NCBI RefSeq assembly: GCF_021502725.1
Contig: NZ_JAKFFS010000005.1
Span: 1-64,000, forward strand
DNA: 64,000 bases
Origin: Dyadobacter sp. CY345
Lineage (GTDB): Bacteria > Bacteroidota > Bacteroidia > Cytophagales > Spirosomataceae
Direction: 5' to 3'
The notes under the pieces were generated by a model, which worked only from the letters and a program-made list of their open reading frames with translations, was not told the origin of the DNA and did not search any database. Shown here piece after piece: positions 26,461-35,459 of this stretch. The stretch's first letter is position 1. Every line of letters starts with the position of its first letter. The position numbers were made by a program, and so were the translations under genes.

Positions 26461-27494
26461 GCGAGATTTAGTTTTAGGTCAACCGTGAAATTGTCAGCAT
26501 TATCCAGAATCATTAGTGAATGCCTGGAAGGATAAATAAAGTTTAACCTGGTTCGCGTATTTTCCAAACCAATTCCACCGGAATAATCCGCTTCCTGACT
26601 GCTGAATCTGACTTTATTATTCAAAACACGCATATCCAGCATTTCATTTTCGAGAATGATCGAAATCTCGATCAATGATTTTTGTTCGGGATTTACGCCA
26701 TATTTGAACGCATTTTCGATAAAAGAAATCAGAATCAAGGGTGCAATCTTCTGGCTAGTAATAGAACCACTGACTTGAAAATTAATGAACACAGTATCAT
26801 CCAAACGCAATTTCTGTAAGGATACGTAATTCTGAATGTATTCAATTTCTTTATCAAGCGGAACCAGACTTTCGCTGGCATCACGGATGACATAACGCAT
26901 CAGCGAGGAAAGCATAACCACCGCATCGGCCGTGCGATCCGACTTTTCTATGGCCAATGAATAGATACTGTTTAAGGTGTTAAAAAGAAAATGAGGATTA
27001 ATTTGTGCTTTAAGGTATGATAATTCGGTGTGCAGCTTTTCCTGTTCGGCTTTTTTCAGGAGGTCATTGATCCTCAATGCTAATGAAACTACAACGCCGA
27101 CAAGAAAAAGAAACATGGTCTGGCTGTTTTCAAAAGCCCCTGGCGGTTTCTCCATCCGCATCACTTTCGGCGGACGATCAGGATAGGGTTTTAAAATGCC
27201 AGGTTTTCTGTCAAGCTGATGTATGAAAAGGATTAACAAACAAAAGAAACCCAGGACAATTGTGATATACCTGAAATACTTTTTAGCAAAGTAATAGTTA
27301 GGAATCAGGACGTAATAATTGAAATAGAAAAATGCAAGCATCAGCAAATATGAAAGTAAGTTGGTGCGTTCGTGGGCGTTTTTCTGCATTTCTTCAAAAG
27401 ATGGAAAACCTGTCGGCGCGAAAATATACGGCAAGGCCAAAAAAGCGGAAACGAAAAAAATATGACTTAAAACCTTAATGATCCTGATCTTCAT
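26457..27494 (-). CDS. LytS/YehU-type sensor histidine kinase
   Basis: About 345 residues from the preferred ATG; a TTG 9 bases upstream is also open. Four membrane helices occupy the first ~140 residues. The phosphoacceptor His168 is in QINPHFLFNTLNS (His_kinase domain), and the C-terminal ATPase half has FIENAFKYGV (N box) and GGIGLENTRTRL (G box). It is the cognate kinase of the LytTR regulator encoded by the overlapping downstream gene. The sensed signal is unknown. Confidence 0.92.
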   Translation of the reverse strand: MKIRIIKVLSHIFFVSAFLALPYIFAPTGFPSFEEMQKNAHERTNLLSYLLMLAFFYFNYYVLIPNYYFAKKYFRYITIVLGFFCLLILFIHQLDRKPGILKPYPDRPPKVMRMEKPPGAFENSQTMFLFLVGVVVSLALRINDLLKKAEQEKLHTELSYLKAQINPHFLFNTLNSIYSLAIEKSDRTADAVVMLSSLMRYVIRDASESLVPLDKEIEYIQNYVSLQKLRLDDTVFINFQVSGSITSQKIAPLILISFIENAFKYGVNPEQKSLIEISIILENEMLDMRVLNNKVRFSSQEADYSGGIGLENTRTRLNFIYPSRHSLMILDNADNFTVDLKLNLA

Positions 27495-27662
27495 ATGCGG
27501 CAATTTTCTGAAATGTACGAAGTGCGGAGTTGAGTAAAAAACCTTTGCGGTAATTGCTTTGAATGTGTCGGTTATTCGTTCGATTCTCCAAGGATATCGC
27601 TAATTTCACCACTGAAAATCTGACTAAAAATAAATTGATTACAAAAACTAATCCCTTTCATT

Positions 27663-28583
27663 ATGCTTAAATTAGGTTTCAACAGTGCGATATTGGCTGA
27701 TTTTAGTTTTGAGCACGTTGTGAAATTTGCAGGGAACAACGGATTTTCCTGTATCGAAATGATGTGCTGGCCTTCCGACAATGCTGACAGTCGCCGTTAT
27801 GCTGGCGTTACACATATTGACGTAAATAATTTGACTAACCAAAGAGTTTCGGAAATTCATTATGCTTTGAAAGAAGCGCAAGTCAATATTTCCGCTTTGG
27901 GTTATTATCCCAACCCTTTGGACCCGGATTCTGAAAAATCTGAATTTTATATTGAACATATCAAGCAGGTGATTCGGGGTGCGGCCAAATTAAATATTCC
28001 TGTTGTCACAACTTTCATTGGCCGCGATCCTTCTAAAAGCATCAAGGATAATTTAAAAACATTTGCTGACGTTTGGCCTACTATCGTGAAAGTTGCCGAA
28101 GAAAATAATATCAAAATCGGAATTGAAAACTGCCCGATGTTTTTTACCGATGATGAATGGCCGGGCGGTAAAAATCTTGCTATCAGTCCTGCTGTTTGGG
28201 ACAGAATGTTTGAGATTATTCCAAGTCCTATTTTCGGTCTGAATTACGATCCTTCGCACATGATATGGCAGATGATGGATGAAGTTAAACCGATTTATCA
28301 ATATAAGGAACGGCTTCATCATATCCATTTGAAGGATGTGAAATTATATAAAGATAAACTCGATCAGGTAGGGATCATGGCAAATCCGCTGGAATATCAC
28401 TCGCCAAAACTACCAGGACTGGGTGATGTTAACTGGCGCGGATTTTTTGGAGCACTGACGGATGTCCGTTACAGAGGACCAGTTGTGATTGAAGTTGAGG
28501 ATAAGGCTTACGAATCCAATATCACGGACGTGCAAAGTGCGATCCTGACCAGTAGAAATTATTTAAGACAGTTTTTAGCTTAA
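27663..28583 (+). CDS. Sugar phosphate isomerase/epimerase (TIM barrel)
   Basis: A 306-residue AP-endonuclease-2-type TIM barrel. Typical metal/substrate motifs are IGIENCPMFF (Glu), LNYDPSHMIWQ (Asp/His), HHIHLKDVK (His) and VVIEVEDKAYE (Glu). Related enzymes epimerise or isomerise keto-sugars and inositol derivatives using a divalent metal. No signal peptide is seen. It is a lone plus-strand gene, followed by a hairpin terminator shared with the convergent membrane gene. Confidence 0.88.
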   Translation: MLKLGFNSAILADFSFEHVVKFAGNNGFSCIEMMCWPSDNADSRRYAGVTHIDVNNLTNQRVSEIHYALKEAQVNISALGYYPNPLDPDSEKSEFYIEHIKQVIRGAAKLNIPVVTTFIGRDPSKSIKDNLKTFADVWPTIVKVAEENNIKIGIENCPMFFTDDEWPGGKNLAISPAVWDRMFEIIPSPIFGLNYDPSHMIWQMMDEVKPIYQYKERLHHIHLKDVKLYKDKLDQVGIMANPLEYHSPKLPGLGDVNWRGFFGALTDVRYRGPVVIEVEDKAYESNITDVQSAILTSRNYLRQFLA

Positions 28584-28592
28584 AATCATTTA

Positions 28593-28635
28593 AAAAATCC
28601 GGTGGGTCAACTTATTGAAGACCTTCCGGATTTTT
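28593..28635. terminator. Bidirectional hairpin terminator
   Basis: AAAAATCCGG pairs with CCGGATTTTT, with an imperfect inner GGTC/GACC pairing. It lies between convergent genes, and the T run overlaps the minus-strand stop codon. Confidence 0.6.
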
Positions 28636-30262
28636 AACGAGTTCGTTTCAAAATACGTGTTCCTTCGATTTTCGCTATCAGCGTGTAATGACTTTGTACG
28701 TATTCATTTATCACAGGCACTTTTTCGTAGGGTAAAAGCATCTTGCTAAAAATAGAATAGTCAGCTGGCTGGGTAGCGTCAATAAATAAAGAAGGTTTGT
28801 TCTTTTCCATGTCTTCTATAAAATCTTTTGTCCAGTTTGGTATTAGTTTAGATTTTAACGAAAAATGAAAAGTATGCGCATCTCTAAATCCCATGGGCCG
28901 GTGTGCCAGGACATATAATCGGTCGCGCCATCCCCAGACTACGATTGGCTCGCTGGGATTGGTCTCTTTTTCAATGTATCTAACAACAAGTGAATCTAAA
29001 TTCTGGAAAGATGTGTCTGCTTTTTCAGGGCGTATATAAAGATTAAAACCAGCCATAATTGTGCAGCCAATTAACAAGGAAATCAGAAGATTTTTTCTAT
29101 GTTCCTGGGCGGCTAGTGCAACAAAAACTCCCAGAAGTAAAGTGAGCGGTAAGAACAGATATAGCCTGTAATGCTGGAAAGAATTTCCGGATTGCAACAC
29201 GGAATAGAGACTGATTAAGAGAAAAAGAACACAGAAGGTAATCGTTTTCTTATTTTTAAGTGTCCAAAAGCTGAAAGTTTTCGAGCAGGAAATTACCGCC
29301 GCAATGATTACGAATGTAGCGGAAAACATATAAATGCGGGAATTGGCCGAATAGTAGATAAAATTCAGTATTCGGATTGGATTAAATCGTTCACTGATCG
29401 GGACGTTTGAAAACTGGGTAGTGTAGGAGTAATAGAAATAATTCCAAAAGTAGTTGTTCCAAAAAACCATCAGTTTGTTTTCTGACAGATAATAAATATT
29501 GACTATCAAAGTTGGTAATATACCTCCGAAAATAAAAAGCATAACGTTTCCCCATTCCTTTCGTAAAAGAATTTCGAGCAAAAACGCCGCCGCTATCAAA
29601 AATCCCATCGGAACATTTTGGAATTTTACAAAAGGAAGACTTCCTAATATCAGTCCGGTAAAGCCTATTGAAATGTAGTGAGTTTTTTTATGGCTCAGGT
29701 AACGCATGTAACCATAGGTACATCCTGTCAGCATTAAAATTCCGAGTTGCTCAGAGTTATATGAGGTATAGTCCGGAAGAAACATTGTGCCGACGAAAAG
29801 GCATAGTCCCCAAGAAATGATCAGGCTTGCTGACTTGTCAAGGTAAAGATTTAGCGTTTTGAAGAGAAAAAATAAGCTACCCAGCCACAAGATAACTCCC
29901 AGACATTCAGAGGTATAATAATTTACAGATACTCCAAGCCAGGAAATGATGATTAAAGGAAAGACCGTCAGTGGTCGCGAATCTGTGAAATTGAAAAATA
30001 TCCAGAGCCAGTCCGGATAATAATTAATGGCGATCAGAGAGCTAAGCCAGGTGCTGGTATCGACATTTACTTCAATATTTAAAAAATAAGGAAGTCTTAG
30101 AAGGAAGGTAAGTATCAATAAACCAATGAAATATTTATCAGCTTTTTGCGCATGCTGATTACCCTTTTCGGATGTTCTATTAAATAAATACAACCCGATT
30201 CCAACGAATATTATTACAATATAGAGAAATAGCTTGAAGTAAAAATGATATATCATAGGCAT
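28634..30262 (-). CDS. Multi-spanning membrane protein, GT39/RgtA-like
   Basis: About 542 residues from the ATG at 30262; a TTG 12 bases upstream and an ATG 6 bases downstream are alternatives. There are ten or more membrane helices, then a soluble C-terminal ~130 residues (VVWGWRDRLYVLAHRPMGFR). An acidic dipeptide-free loop containing VNVDTSTW precedes a helix early on, roughly where GT-C glycosyltransferases of the GT39/RgtA type place their catalytic Asp. The assignment to a GT-C transferase is tentative. It may modify lipid A or glycans. Confidence 0.6.
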   Translation of the reverse strand: MPMIYHFYFKLFLYIVIIFVGIGLYLFNRTSEKGNQHAQKADKYFIGLLILTFLLRLPYFLNIEVNVDTSTWLSSLIAINYYPDWLWIFFNFTDSRPLTVFPLIIISWLGVSVNYYTSECLGVILWLGSLFFLFKTLNLYLDKSASLIISWGLCLFVGTMFLPDYTSYNSEQLGILMLTGCTYGYMRYLSHKKTHYISIGFTGLILGSLPFVKFQNVPMGFLIAAAFLLEILLRKEWGNVMLFIFGGILPTLIVNIYYLSENKLMVFWNNYFWNYFYYSYTTQFSNVPISERFNPIRILNFIYYSANSRIYMFSATFVIIAAVISCSKTFSFWTLKNKKTITFCVLFLLISLYSVLQSGNSFQHYRLYLFLPLTLLLGVFVALAAQEHRKNLLISLLIGCTIMAGFNLYIRPEKADTSFQNLDSLVVRYIEKETNPSEPIVVWGWRDRLYVLAHRPMGFRDAHTFHFSLKSKLIPNWTKDFIEDMEKNKPSLFIDATQPADYSIFSKMLLPYEKVPVINEYVQSHYTLIAKIEGTRILKRTR

Positions 30263-30507
30263 TACTATTGGCAACTTCTTAGTTGAGTATCAAATTTATA
30301 TTTTTTCAATGATCAGACCTTTTTAGAAAATGGATTAAATATTAAATTATGAGGAGTTACATTTTCATTTTTGAAAAACATAACATCACACTTTTCTAAA
30401 AAATAGCCTTACTGGACTAAAAATAGCTTAATTACCAAGAAGTATCAAAAAATCTTATTCAACGTATTTTTGTAGAAAAAGACGTTGAGGCGTGACAAAA
30501 GAAAAGA

Positions 30508-30539
30508 ACGAACTATAACTTAACCAAGTCATAGTCCGT
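30508..30539 (-). terminator. Terminator after the alpha/beta hydrolase
   Basis: ACGAACTATAACTT pairs with AAGTCATAGTCCGT over a 4-base loop with two mismatches. On the minus strand it is followed by TTCTTTTCTTTTG. Confidence 0.65.
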
Positions 30540-30544
30540 CTTAA

Positions 30545-31543
30545 TTATTTTATAAAATTCAACAAAGGTTTTATAAAACGATCGAAATCTTCAATGTGTG
30601 GCAGATGGCCGATGTTATCAAGTTCAACCAGTTGGCTGTTTTTGATCAGGTTTTGCGTTTTCTTTCCGAGTTCAGGATAATTTCCCATGGTTTTCTGGTC
30701 TTCCGGCGTCGCATAATTTTTCCCTACTGCGCTACGGTCGCGCTGGCCGATGATCAAAAGCGTTGGTGTTGATATATTCTGAAATTCATATACAACCGGC
30801 TGGGTCATAATCAGATCGTATGTCAACGCATTATTCCAGGCAACTTTTGGATAATCTTTGTTGAGCGTCCAGCCTGCTGAAAGGTTCACCCAGCGTGTAT
30901 ATTGGTCTTTCCATTTTCCGTCATAATAGCTATTAAGCTGATATTTTTTTATTGACTCAAAATTGCTTTTCAGCTCGCTCTGATACCATTTATCTACGGT
31001 TTGATATGGCACTTTTAATTTATAATCTTCCAGTCCGATAGGATTTTCCAGGATCAGTTTCTCAACTATTTCCGGGTACATGAGCGCGAAGCGTGACGCA
31101 ACCATTCCACCCATGGAATGGCCCAGCACAATAACTTTTGAGATTTTAAGAGTATCCAGAATTTGCTTTGTATTGGAAGCAAGCTGGTGAAATGAATATT
31201 GAAAGTGATCAGGTTTTGAAGATTTCCCAAAACCAATTTGATCGGGAATAATGACGCGGAATCCCGATTCAGTTAATGCTTTGGCAGTCTGTTCCCAATA
31301 GGCCCCATTGAAATTTTTTCCATGTAAAAGAATAATGCTTTTTCCATTCGGCTTTTGCGGCTGAACATCCATGTAAGCCATTCGTAGTTTCTCTTTCTGA
31401 ATGGTGAGTGAAAGAAATTTTACGGGAAAAGGATATTGATAATTTTCCAGATTGATATCCAGATTTCGCAGAGAATCTTTCTGCGCATGAGTATTAAAGG
31501 AAAATGCAAGGCAAAAAAATGCCAGGATTAATTTGGTTTTCAT
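30545..31543 (-). CDS. Exported alpha/beta hydrolase
   Basis: About 332 residues from the chosen ATG, which opens a signal peptide (MKTKLILAFFCLAFSFNTHA). An ATG 39 bases upstream is rejected because it lies inside a terminator hairpin. The fold is shown by LLHGKNFNGAYW (oxyanion HG), GHSMGG (nucleophile Ser), IGQRDRSAVG (acid) and IGHLPHIE (His). It is probably periplasmic. Relatives include haloalkane dehalogenase-like and carboxylesterase enzymes; substrate unknown. Confidence 0.85.
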   Translation of the reverse strand: MKTKLILAFFCLAFSFNTHAQKDSLRNLDINLENYQYPFPVKFLSLTIQKEKLRMAYMDVQPQKPNGKSIILLHGKNFNGAYWEQTAKALTESGFRVIIPDQIGFGKSSKPDHFQYSFHQLASNTKQILDTLKISKVIVLGHSMGGMVASRFALMYPEIVEKLILENPIGLEDYKLKVPYQTVDKWYQSELKSNFESIKKYQLNSYYDGKWKDQYTRWVNLSAGWTLNKDYPKVAWNNALTYDLIMTQPVVYEFQNISTPTLLIIGQRDRSAVGKNYATPEDQKTMGNYPELGKKTQNLIKNSQLVELDNIGHLPHIEDFDRFIKPLLNFIK

Positions 31544-31556
31544 AATTTGTAAAATA

Positions 31557-31592
31557 AGTAGCCGGAATGAGTTTGATATCATCCCGGCTACT
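31557..31592 (-). terminator. Terminator after the MFS gene
   Basis: AGTAGCCGG pairs perfectly with CCGGCTACT around an 18-base loop. On the minus strand a TTATTTTA tail follows. It separates the MFS gene from the hydrolase gene. Confidence 0.65.
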
Positions 31593-31635
31593 AAAAATAT
31601 ACCAATATGTTCGCCTGGTTAGGCTTAACGAGAAA

Positions 31636-32799
31636 TTACTGAATCAATTTTGCCCTTGAAGAAAGAAGAGTTGTACAGAAAGCAAGTACACCCACCACAG
31701 CAAATGAGAAGCGCAAGTCAGCCATTTGTGCGACGATTCCAATCAATGGTGGTCCGATAAGAAAACCTATAAAACTGATTGAAGAAACTGCTGCTAACGC
31801 CATTCCGGCAGACATTGTTGTCGATTTACCTGCCGCGCTGTATACCAAAGGAACGACGGATGAAACGCCGAAACCAACCAGTAACAATCCAAAAGTCGCT
31901 GACGCCATATAAGGAAAGAAAACGGCCAGAGCCATTCCCGACGCCATAAATAAACCGCTAACCTGAAGCATTTTTTTTCTGCCAATTTTATTTGCGAGCC
32001 AGTCACCGGCAAAACGTCCGCCGGTCATAGTTCCCATAAAAGCAACATACCCCATGGTTTTCATGGAAGCCGGCACTTTCACAACTTCCATAAAATAGAC
32101 GCCGGACCAGTCAAACATAGCACCTTCACAAACCATCGCACAAAACCCAATCAGCCCAAGCATCAGCAGGTCGCGGTCTGGTTTTACAAACATAGGTTGT
32201 TCTTCACCAGCAGTCTTTTCGCTGTCAGGCATCGTATGTTTGTAGGCTGTAAATATGATAGCGAAAGCAGCTACCGCAATCACCATAAAATGGATATGCG
32301 GAGGAATGTTGACGGAGATGAAAAATGTCCCGATCAAAGCACTGACAAAACCAGCCAAACTCCACAGTCCGTGAAAAGAAGCCATGATTGATTTTCCATA
32401 AACTTGTTCTACGGCAACTGCCTGCGTATTTACAGCGATGTTACAAAGGTTTCCCCAAAGCCCGAATGCAAAGAGTACGATTACCAGTTGTTCTGTTCTG
32501 GTAGCAAAACCGATAAATGTTAAAGTGATCGCGTACAATATTGCTCCGAAAAGCACCATTTTTTTACTGCCGTATTTGGTTACCATCCATCCGGAGATCG
32601 GCAAACTAGCCATGAGCCCGAGCGGCAGCGCTAGCAATACTGTTCCTAAACCACCTTCGGTAAGGTGCAGCATATTCTTGATATCAGGAATACGGCTTGC
32701 CCATGCGGCAAAACTTAATCCTTGAACAAAGAAAAATGCAGCTACTGCAAGTCGCAGATACTTTTTTGATTGAGGCGGTGCTAAAATTGTATATGACAT
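31636..32799 (-). CDS. MFS transporter
   Basis: A 387-residue transporter of twelve helices. It starts RLAVAAFFFVQGLSFAAWAS and has the loop 2-3 motif GWMVTKYGSKKMVL and the matching loop 8-9 motif GDWLANKIGRKKML. The layout fits the sugar or drug-efflux type MFS (YbjJ-like); the substrate is unknown. The gene is monocistronic, ended by its own terminator, and its 5' leader shares a 14-base element with the P-ATPase gene at 9 kb. Confidence 0.88.
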   Translation of the reverse strand: MSYTILAPPQSKKYLRLAVAAFFFVQGLSFAAWASRIPDIKNMLHLTEGGLGTVLLALPLGLMASLPISGWMVTKYGSKKMVLFGAILYAITLTFIGFATRTEQLVIVLFAFGLWGNLCNIAVNTQAVAVEQVYGKSIMASFHGLWSLAGFVSALIGTFFISVNIPPHIHFMVIAVAAFAIIFTAYKHTMPDSEKTAGEEQPMFVKPDRDLLMLGLIGFCAMVCEGAMFDWSGVYFMEVVKVPASMKTMGYVAFMGTMTGGRFAGDWLANKIGRKKMLQVSGLFMASGMALAVFFPYMASATFGLLLVGFGVSSVVPLVYSAAGKSTTMSAGMALAAVSSISFIGFLIGPPLIGIVAQMADLRFSFAVVGVLAFCTTLLSSRAKLIQ

Positions 32800-33079
32800 G
32801 TGTATAAAAGTTGCTCTGCGGCTTATTCTAATTGTTTTTTAAAAAACTAAAATATAATATTTCGCAGAATTGTAAGTTTTCTCTTTTGGTGTTAATCTAA
32901 TCAGGGTTGGAATATAAAATTACCTGTTGTTGCAATGATAACGATGAAGCATATAATTTAATTTCGTCAATTTGCATTATTTCAATAAGATAAAAAGGTA
33001 CTTTTTGTACTATTTGAAGAACTTTTGATTTGAAGTGGTTTTTTGCAAAATATGCACGTTGAAATCGCCGGGCAATAAA
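32800..33079. other. Intergenic region upstream of the MFS gene
   Basis: About 280 A/T-rich bases. It holds the leader element shared with the P-ATPase gene (32815-32828), next to AATTGTTTTTTAAAAAACTAA. I see no open frame or RNA gene in the remainder. Confidence 0.4.
32815..32828 (-). promoter_or_regulatory. Leader element shared with the P-ATPase gene
   Basis: The same minus-strand 14-mer GAATAAGCCGCAGA found at 9050-9063, 16 bases before the MFS start. Similar A-rich sequence lies upstream in both copies. Confidence 0.45.
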
Positions 33080-33107
33080 AAAACCGGAACCTTTCGGCTC
33101 CGGTTTT
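33080..33107 (-). terminator. Terminator after the 33.1 kb gene
   Basis: AAAACCGGA pairs with TCCGGTTTT, with a GC-rich inner stem and a short loop. Seven T bases follow on the minus strand. Confidence 0.85.
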
Positions 33108-33127
33108 AATTCTATTTATTCGTTTGA

Positions 33128-33538
33128 TTAGTCTACAAAAGCAACAGAATCAGATTTTGACTGAATTCGGGCTACTTCTAACTTCTGAGCTCTTTCTGCG
33201 TTTGCAGGAGTCTTGTAGTTTCTTGGAGAGATCAACGGATTAATGTCAACCCCTTCTTTTTGGTACGTTCTCTCAAAAACCAGAGGCGTAGCGCGTGGCG
33301 CATACTTTGGCGTTGTGCTAACGTAACGGGTGTTCTGTTGCTTGCTATATGTTTCGATCGTGTTGATGTTCGAAACAACAATTTCATCCTTACGTTGTGC
33401 ACGTGCTTTGGCAGCTTTGTTCGGGTGTTTGTAATTGTGCGTCGAGATGCCAGGATCTACCTGATTCGACTGCGCGTTAGCCGCGATTGAGGTTCCTGCT
33501 GAAAATATAACGGCTATGATGAAAGCTAACTTGTTCAT
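33128..33538 (-). CDS. Small exported protein with an internal repeat
   Basis: A 136-residue protein with a signal peptide (LAFIIAVIFSAGTSIAANAQ). The mature part contains two copies of a motif: DPGISTHNYKHPNKAAKARA (residues about 28-47) and NPLISPRNYKTPANAERAQK (about 98-117), sharing P-x-IS-x-x-NYK-x-P-x-x-A. Both lead into basic helices. I do not know the function; an envelope-bound basic protein is likely. The 324-base gap upstream is A/T-rich and carries no gene that I can see. Confidence 0.65.
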   Translation of the reverse strand: MNKLAFIIAVIFSAGTSIAANAQSNQVDPGISTHNYKHPNKAAKARAQRKDEIVVSNINTIETYSKQQNTRYVSTTPKYAPRATPLVFERTYQKEGVDINPLISPRNYKTPANAERAQKLEVARIQSKSDSVAFVD

Positions 33539-33862
33539 ATTATTGGATGTTTATCAATTAGTAATAACAACAATCCCGAAGGATCATATGCAAGAAACAA
33601 ATTAATATGAAAAGTGCCTAATTTGGCTAAAATCAACGATTTTGCAAGATTTTAGAGAATGGATTGCAAAAATATGGCGTTAAACTTGGAAAATTGTAAA
33701 ACTTGTGAAAACAGGTTTAAGGTTTACACCCAACAGCTATAAATAATATAATTTTGCAAAAAACAGGTTCAAAATGACGATTGAAAAATAATTTAAAATT
33801 GTTGAAATTTTAATCAAATTCTAATAATTGAGCAGAAAAACTTATGAAATCTTCTGTTTCGG
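33539..33862. other. A/T-rich intergenic region
   Basis: About 320 bases between the exported repeat protein and the bestrophin gene. No open frame, RNA gene or clear hairpin was seen. It presumably carries the promoter of the exported-protein gene. Confidence 0.4.
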
Positions 33863-34744
33863 TTACTTTAAAAGCGCCTGAGCAGAAGTTTGTATGCCCG
33901 CACATATCCTATCAATGGGTAGGTCATTCGCGTCTATTCCGAATGGATCTTCGATTTCTTCGGCGATCACTTCCAGGCTGGCAAGGATGTAGAAGACAAA
34001 CATGACAAAAGGAATTACCAGAAAGTGTAAACTGAATACATATCCGATGGGCAGGGTAAGACAATATATAAAGATAAACTTTTTAATAAATGAGCTATAA
34101 GATAACGGTATCGGAGTATTCTTTATTCTTTCGCAGGCTCCGCAAATATTGGTAAACGCTTCAAGTTCGTGATTTAACAGAATGAGATGTTCTGGGAGAA
34201 TTATCCCCGATCTTTGCAAGGCAATTGATTTGCTAAAAAGTGCGGCGGCAATCTGGTTGGGAATATGGTCATCCAGGTGCAGATCCGACTGTTTAAAAGT
34301 AGAAGTTTCTGTAAAATCGTTGGCCACAAAATGGCCTCGTAAATGATTCTTAAAAGCGAATGCATAGTTAGGAATCATAAGTCTGAAAAACTCCCGAACT
34401 TCGGTATGCTCCGGACCAACCAATCCGCTGATTTTTAAAGCTAGGTTTCGGCTGCAATTCATCAATGATCCCCACTGTTTCCGGCCTTCCCACCAACGGT
34501 CGTAAGCCGTATTTGTTCTAAAAACAAGTAGCATGGATATTACAAACCCAAGAAGGGAATGCATCAGTGATATGTTTTTCAGATCCGTATTCTCTCCGAT
34601 CCGCCAGTCGACTACAATCAGATAAGCAAGGACAGTCGTGTAGATACCAATAGAAATGATCAGTGGCATCAGTTTCCTAACCGTATCTGCCTTTTGAAAG
34701 TAGAAAATATATTTGAACCAATCCTTCGGGTTGTAATCAATCAT
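33863..34744 (-). CDS. Bestrophin-family channel protein
   Basis: A 293-residue membrane protein of the bacterial bestrophin (YneE/UPF0187) type. Supporting blocks are LLGFVISMLLVFRTNTAYDRWWEGRKQW (cut here: RTNTAYDRWWEGRKQW) in the neck region and EVIAEEIEDPFGIDANDLP at the C-terminus, both characteristic. Bacterial homologues form pentameric cation or anion channels in the inner membrane. The start overlaps the stop of the upstream exonuclease gene by 4 bases, so the two are cotranscribed, although no functional link is evident. Confidence 0.9.
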   Translation of the reverse strand: MIDYNPKDWFKYIFYFQKADTVRKLMPLIISIGIYTTVLAYLIVVDWRIGENTDLKNISLMHSLLGFVISMLLVFRTNTAYDRWWEGRKQWGSLMNCSRNLALKISGLVGPEHTEVREFFRLMIPNYAFAFKNHLRGHFVANDFTETSTFKQSDLHLDDHIPNQIAAALFSKSIALQRSGIILPEHLILLNHELEAFTNICGACERIKNTPIPLSYSSFIKKFIFIYCLTLPIGYVFSLHFLVIPFVMFVFYILASLEVIAEEIEDPFGIDANDLPIDRICAGIQTSAQALLK

Positions 34745-35328
34745 ATCAGTTTGACTTTGTCGATCAGTTTGAAAAATTCTTTGAAACAGCGCGCCGTCAG
34801 TTGTGCATCTTCCAAAGCATTATGCGTTTCCTCTTCCCTTTCAAAACCGAAAAAGCTCGCAACCGAGCCTAAACTAAGCGATCTGGGAACAGATTGTCCA
34901 TTCTTTTCCAGGATCATAAAGAAAAGATAAGAAACGGTATGCAAGTCAATTTGTTTGTTGGAGAATGGCCAGTTCATTTTTTCGTTCTTGTAGGCATATC
35001 GAAGGAAATTTATATCATATACAACACTTTGACCGCAAATGATGACGTTGGACAAATTTGGCTTTCCGGCATTTAGTTTTTTTACCCATTTTTCAAATTC
35101 CGGCAGAACGTCATATATCATCGGCGCATCTTCCAGATCATCAATGGATAAGCCATGCACTTCCTCCGATTTGGCAGTGAACGCTTCCTCATTTTCAGGA
35201 TACACATTTTGAAGGTATGTCCCTAGCGACCGCCACTGATCATCAAAGAATTCGGCTCCGATTTGAATGATTTCATTCCAGCCAGGCTCGGGGCCCGTCA
35301 TTTCAATATCAAGCACGAGGAAGGACAT
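34741..35328 (-). CDS. DEDDh 3'-5' exonuclease (DnaQ-like)
   Basis: A 195-residue exonuclease domain protein. The catalytic residues are visible: LVLDIEMTGPE (Asp and Glu, motif I), GQSVVYDINFL (Asp, motif II) and HNALEDAQLTA (His and Asp, motif III), which defines the DEDDh group. It may trim DNA or RNA ends in repair or turnover. It is coupled to the bestrophin gene by an ATGA overlap. Confidence 0.88.
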   Translation of the reverse strand: MSFLVLDIEMTGPEPGWNEIIQIGAEFFDDQWRSLGTYLQNVYPENEEAFTAKSEEVHGLSIDDLEDAPMIYDVLPEFEKWVKKLNAGKPNLSNVIICGQSVVYDINFLRYAYKNEKMNWPFSNKQIDLHTVSYLFFMILEKNGQSVPRSLSLGSVASFFGFEREEETHNALEDAQLTARCFKEFFKLIDKVKLI

Positions 35329-35390
35329 AGTTCTGTATTATTAATTTGAAATGAAAATTGTAAAATGTGTTTTTCGCAATTCTATCTTTT

Positions 35391-35398
35391 ACTTTTGT
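35391..35398 (+). promoter_or_regulatory. Candidate -7 promoter box of nspC
   Basis: TACTTTTG matches TAnnTTTG and lies 61 bases before the nspC ATG. No clear -33 element is seen. Confidence 0.4.
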
Positions 35399-35459
35399 GT
35401 GCAAATGTAAATAAACATTGCTTTTACCTCATTGATTCATCGTTCATTTGTCTATAAAA

